This document shows positions 62,555 to 64,000 of a DNA stretch of 64,000 nucleotides, piece by piece. Location: contig NZ_CP043639.1 of NCBI RefSeq assembly GCF_014217605.1, positions 248,001 through 312,000 of the forward strand, written 5' to 3'. Made by a program: the position numbers and the translations under genes. This stretch comes from Sphingomonas sp. NBWT7. GTDB lineage: Bacteria; Pseudomonadota; Alphaproteobacteria; Sphingomonadales; Sphingomonadaceae. Under the pieces are notes generated by a model. That model saw only the letters and a program-made list of their open reading frames with translations, searched no databases and was not told the DNA's origin. Within the stretch, counting starts at the first letter, position 1. The number at the start of each line of letters is the position of its first letter.

Positions 62555-64000
62555 ATGACGGGTTTCACTTCAAAGGCGGTCTTGTTGACCGCCACGTGCG
62601 GTCTCGCACTGTTTGCGCAGGTCGCCAGCGCGCAGGCCATGTCGCCCGAGGGGCAGACGGTCGAGCCGGTGACCGAGAAGCAGCAGGATGCGCCGGCCCC
62701 CGGCGTCGCGGCTGAAGCACCCGCGACCGAGGATGTCGGCAGCGGCGACATCGTCGTCACCGCGCAGAAGCGCAGCGAGCGTCTGCAGGACGTGCCGCTC
62801 GCCGTCTCCGTGATCGGCGGCGACGCGCTCACCGCCACCGGCGCGCCGGGGCTCGACGGCGCGGTCGCGCTCGTTCCCTCGCTCAACTTTCAGAAGTCGG
62901 GCACCACGCTCAACCAATCGCTGTTCCTGCGCGGCGTCGGCACGACGACCTTCTCGATCGCGGGCGAGCCGTCGGTATCGTCGGTCGTCGACGGCGTCGT
63001 CTTCGCGCGTACCGGCGAGGCGTTCAGCGACCTCGTCGATATCGAGCGGATGGAAGTGCTGCGCGGCCCGCAGGGCACGCTGTTCGGCCGCAACGCGTCG
63101 GCCGGCGTCGTCAACATCGTCACCAAGCAGCCGACGCGCGATTTCGGCGGCTATGTCGAGGGCAGCTACTTCACCGGCGGTGACGAGGCGCGCATCCGCG
63201 GCGCGCTCAACGTGCCGCTCGGCGAGAACCTGCTCTCGCGCTTCACCGGCTTCTACAGCCGCTATGACGGCAACATCCGCAACGACGCCTTCGGTGGCCG
63301 CCGCGTCAACGGCTACGAGCATTTCGGCGGCCGCGTGCAGCTCAAGTGGACGCCGAGTGACACGACCACGATTGCGTTGATCGGCGATTATCACAAGAAC
63401 GACGACGATTGCTGCGCCGAGGTGATCGGCACCGGCCCGCTGACCGGCGCGGGTGTCGGCTTCACCAGCCCCATCTCGGGCGTGCTGCCGACGCCGCGCG
63501 GCGACGAGACCCGCCGCATCAACCAGAACCTCATCACCCGCACCAAGGAGGAGGGCTACGGCGCGTCGCTGCAGATCGATACCGAGCTCGGCACGCAGAC
63601 CGTCACCAGTATCACCGCTTATCGCGAATACAAGAACACCGAGATCCGGGACGGCGATTTCCTCGCCGCGCCTTATGCCGGCTTCACCCAGCTGCATGAT
63701 CTCGGGCCGCAGACGGGCGACACGTTCAGCCAGGAGCTGCGCCTGACGTCGCCGTCGCGCCAGTTCGTCTCCTACGTCCTCGGCCTCTATTACTCGCGCG
63801 CCGAATCGGAGCGGACCTTCTCGCGCTCGGTCTTGAGCTGCAACGCGATCGTCGCGACGCCCAACGCGCTGGTGCCGTGCGGCAGCGCCAATGCGACGCC
63901 GACGACCAACCCGTTCGGCACTGCCACCTTCGGTTCGGTGTTCACCAACATGGCGGCGTTCGGCCAGTTCACGGTGAACTTCACCGATCGCTTCCGCTTC
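62555..64000 (+). CDS. TonB-dependent receptor, probable sulfoquinovoside uptake, 3' partial
   Basis: The gene starts at ATG 62555 after GGAGAGG and is open to the end of the window (482 codons). A signal peptide (MTGFTSKAVLLTATCGLALFAQVASA), a Pro/Glu/Ala linker, a TonB-box-like DIVVTAQKR and a plug (LQDVPLAVSVIGGDALT, LFLRGVGTTTFSIAGEPSVSSVVDGV, ERMEVLRGPQGTLFGRNASAGVVNIVTKQP) are followed by the start of the beta-barrel. It is divergent from the sulfoquinovose-type operon, so it may import sulfoquinovosyl glycerol across the outer membrane; the substrate is inferred only from context. Confidence 0.9.
   Translation, partial: MTGFTSKAVLLTATCGLALFAQVASAQAMSPEGQTVEPVTEKQQDAPAPGVAAEAPATEDVGSGDIVVTAQKRSERLQDVPLAVSVIGGDALTATGAPGLDGAVALVPSLNFQKSGTTLNQSLFLRGVGTTTFSIAGEPSVSSVVDGVVFARTGEAFSDLVDIERMEVLRGPQGTLFGRNASAGVVNIVTKQPTRDFGGYVEGSYFTGGDEARIRGALNVPLGENLLSRFTGFYSRYDGNIRNDAFGGRRVNGYEHFGGRVQLKWTPSDTTTIALIGDYHKNDDDCCAEVIGTGPLTGAGVGFTSPISGVLPTPRGDETRRINQNLITRTKEEGYGASLQIDTELGTQTVTSITAYREYKNTEIRDGDFLAAPYAGFTQLHDLGPQTGDTFSQELRLTSPSRQFVSYVLGLYYSRAESERTFSRSVLSCNAIVATPNALVPCGSANATPTTNPFGTATFGSVFTNMAAFGQFTVNFTDRFRF

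Overview
The window looks like the chromosome of a GC-rich alphaproteobacterium of the Sphingomonas type. The evidence is the exosortase-A/EpsI fusion with its amidotransferase, a complete gspC-N type II secretion operon preceded by a TonB receptor, a FYDLN-acid (TIGR02300) protein, a MucR-like regulator and several TonB-dependent receptors. Coding is dense and ATGA/GTGA stop-start overlaps are common. The assignment is inferred from gene content and order; no rRNA gene is present.

Layout. (1) 1-4254: end of an exopolysaccharide / exosortase A cluster (glycosyltransferase, XrtA-EpsI, asparagine-synthase-like amidotransferase). (2) 4357-7384: lon, HU, tRNA-Val. (3) 7583-24078: lipoprotein and TonB-dependent receptor, a convergent prolyl-4-hydroxylase-like oxygenase, then an uninterrupted gspCDEFGHIJKLMN operon. 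(4) 24167-34867: tRNA-His, Leu/Phe/Val dehydrogenase, a ccmC-D-E-ccmI-like cluster that lacks ccmF, ccmG and ccmH, kup, an RNA-ligase-like protein, tRNA-Met, rimO, anmK, a DUF4112 protein and a peptide-binding lipoprotein. (5) 34779-46229: an 11.4 kb genomic island of visibly lower GC, bounded by a perfect 61-bp direct repeat of the 3' part of tRNA-Leu(TAA). It carries a tyrosine integrase, an AlpA-like excisionase, a serine recombinase with upstream repeats, a polymerase-like protein, a complete flagellin divergent from a MucR-like regulator, a secreted nuclease, a duplicated two-gene winged-helix module and small proteins. (6) 46307-52255: ihfB, rpsA, cmk, an S33 hydrolase, aroA, the FYDLN protein and tRNA-Ala. 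(7) 52625-56388: a stress-type cluster of small proteins around a PAS-LuxR regulator. (8) 56432-64000: a probable sulfoquinovose-degradation locus: YeiH-type exporter, GH31 sulfoquinovosidase, FMN reductase, FMNH2-dependent monooxygenase, aldo/keto reductase and, divergently, a TonB-dependent receptor that runs off the window.

The two most interesting systems are the last locus and the island. The locus carries all enzyme classes of the oxidative sulfoquinovose (sulfo-SMO) route, apparently coupled to TonB-dependent uptake and to a candidate sulfite exporter. The island has the size and core of a phage satellite or small integrative element, but it carries a flagellin and a minimal single-subunit polymerase instead of recognisable defence or conjugation genes.
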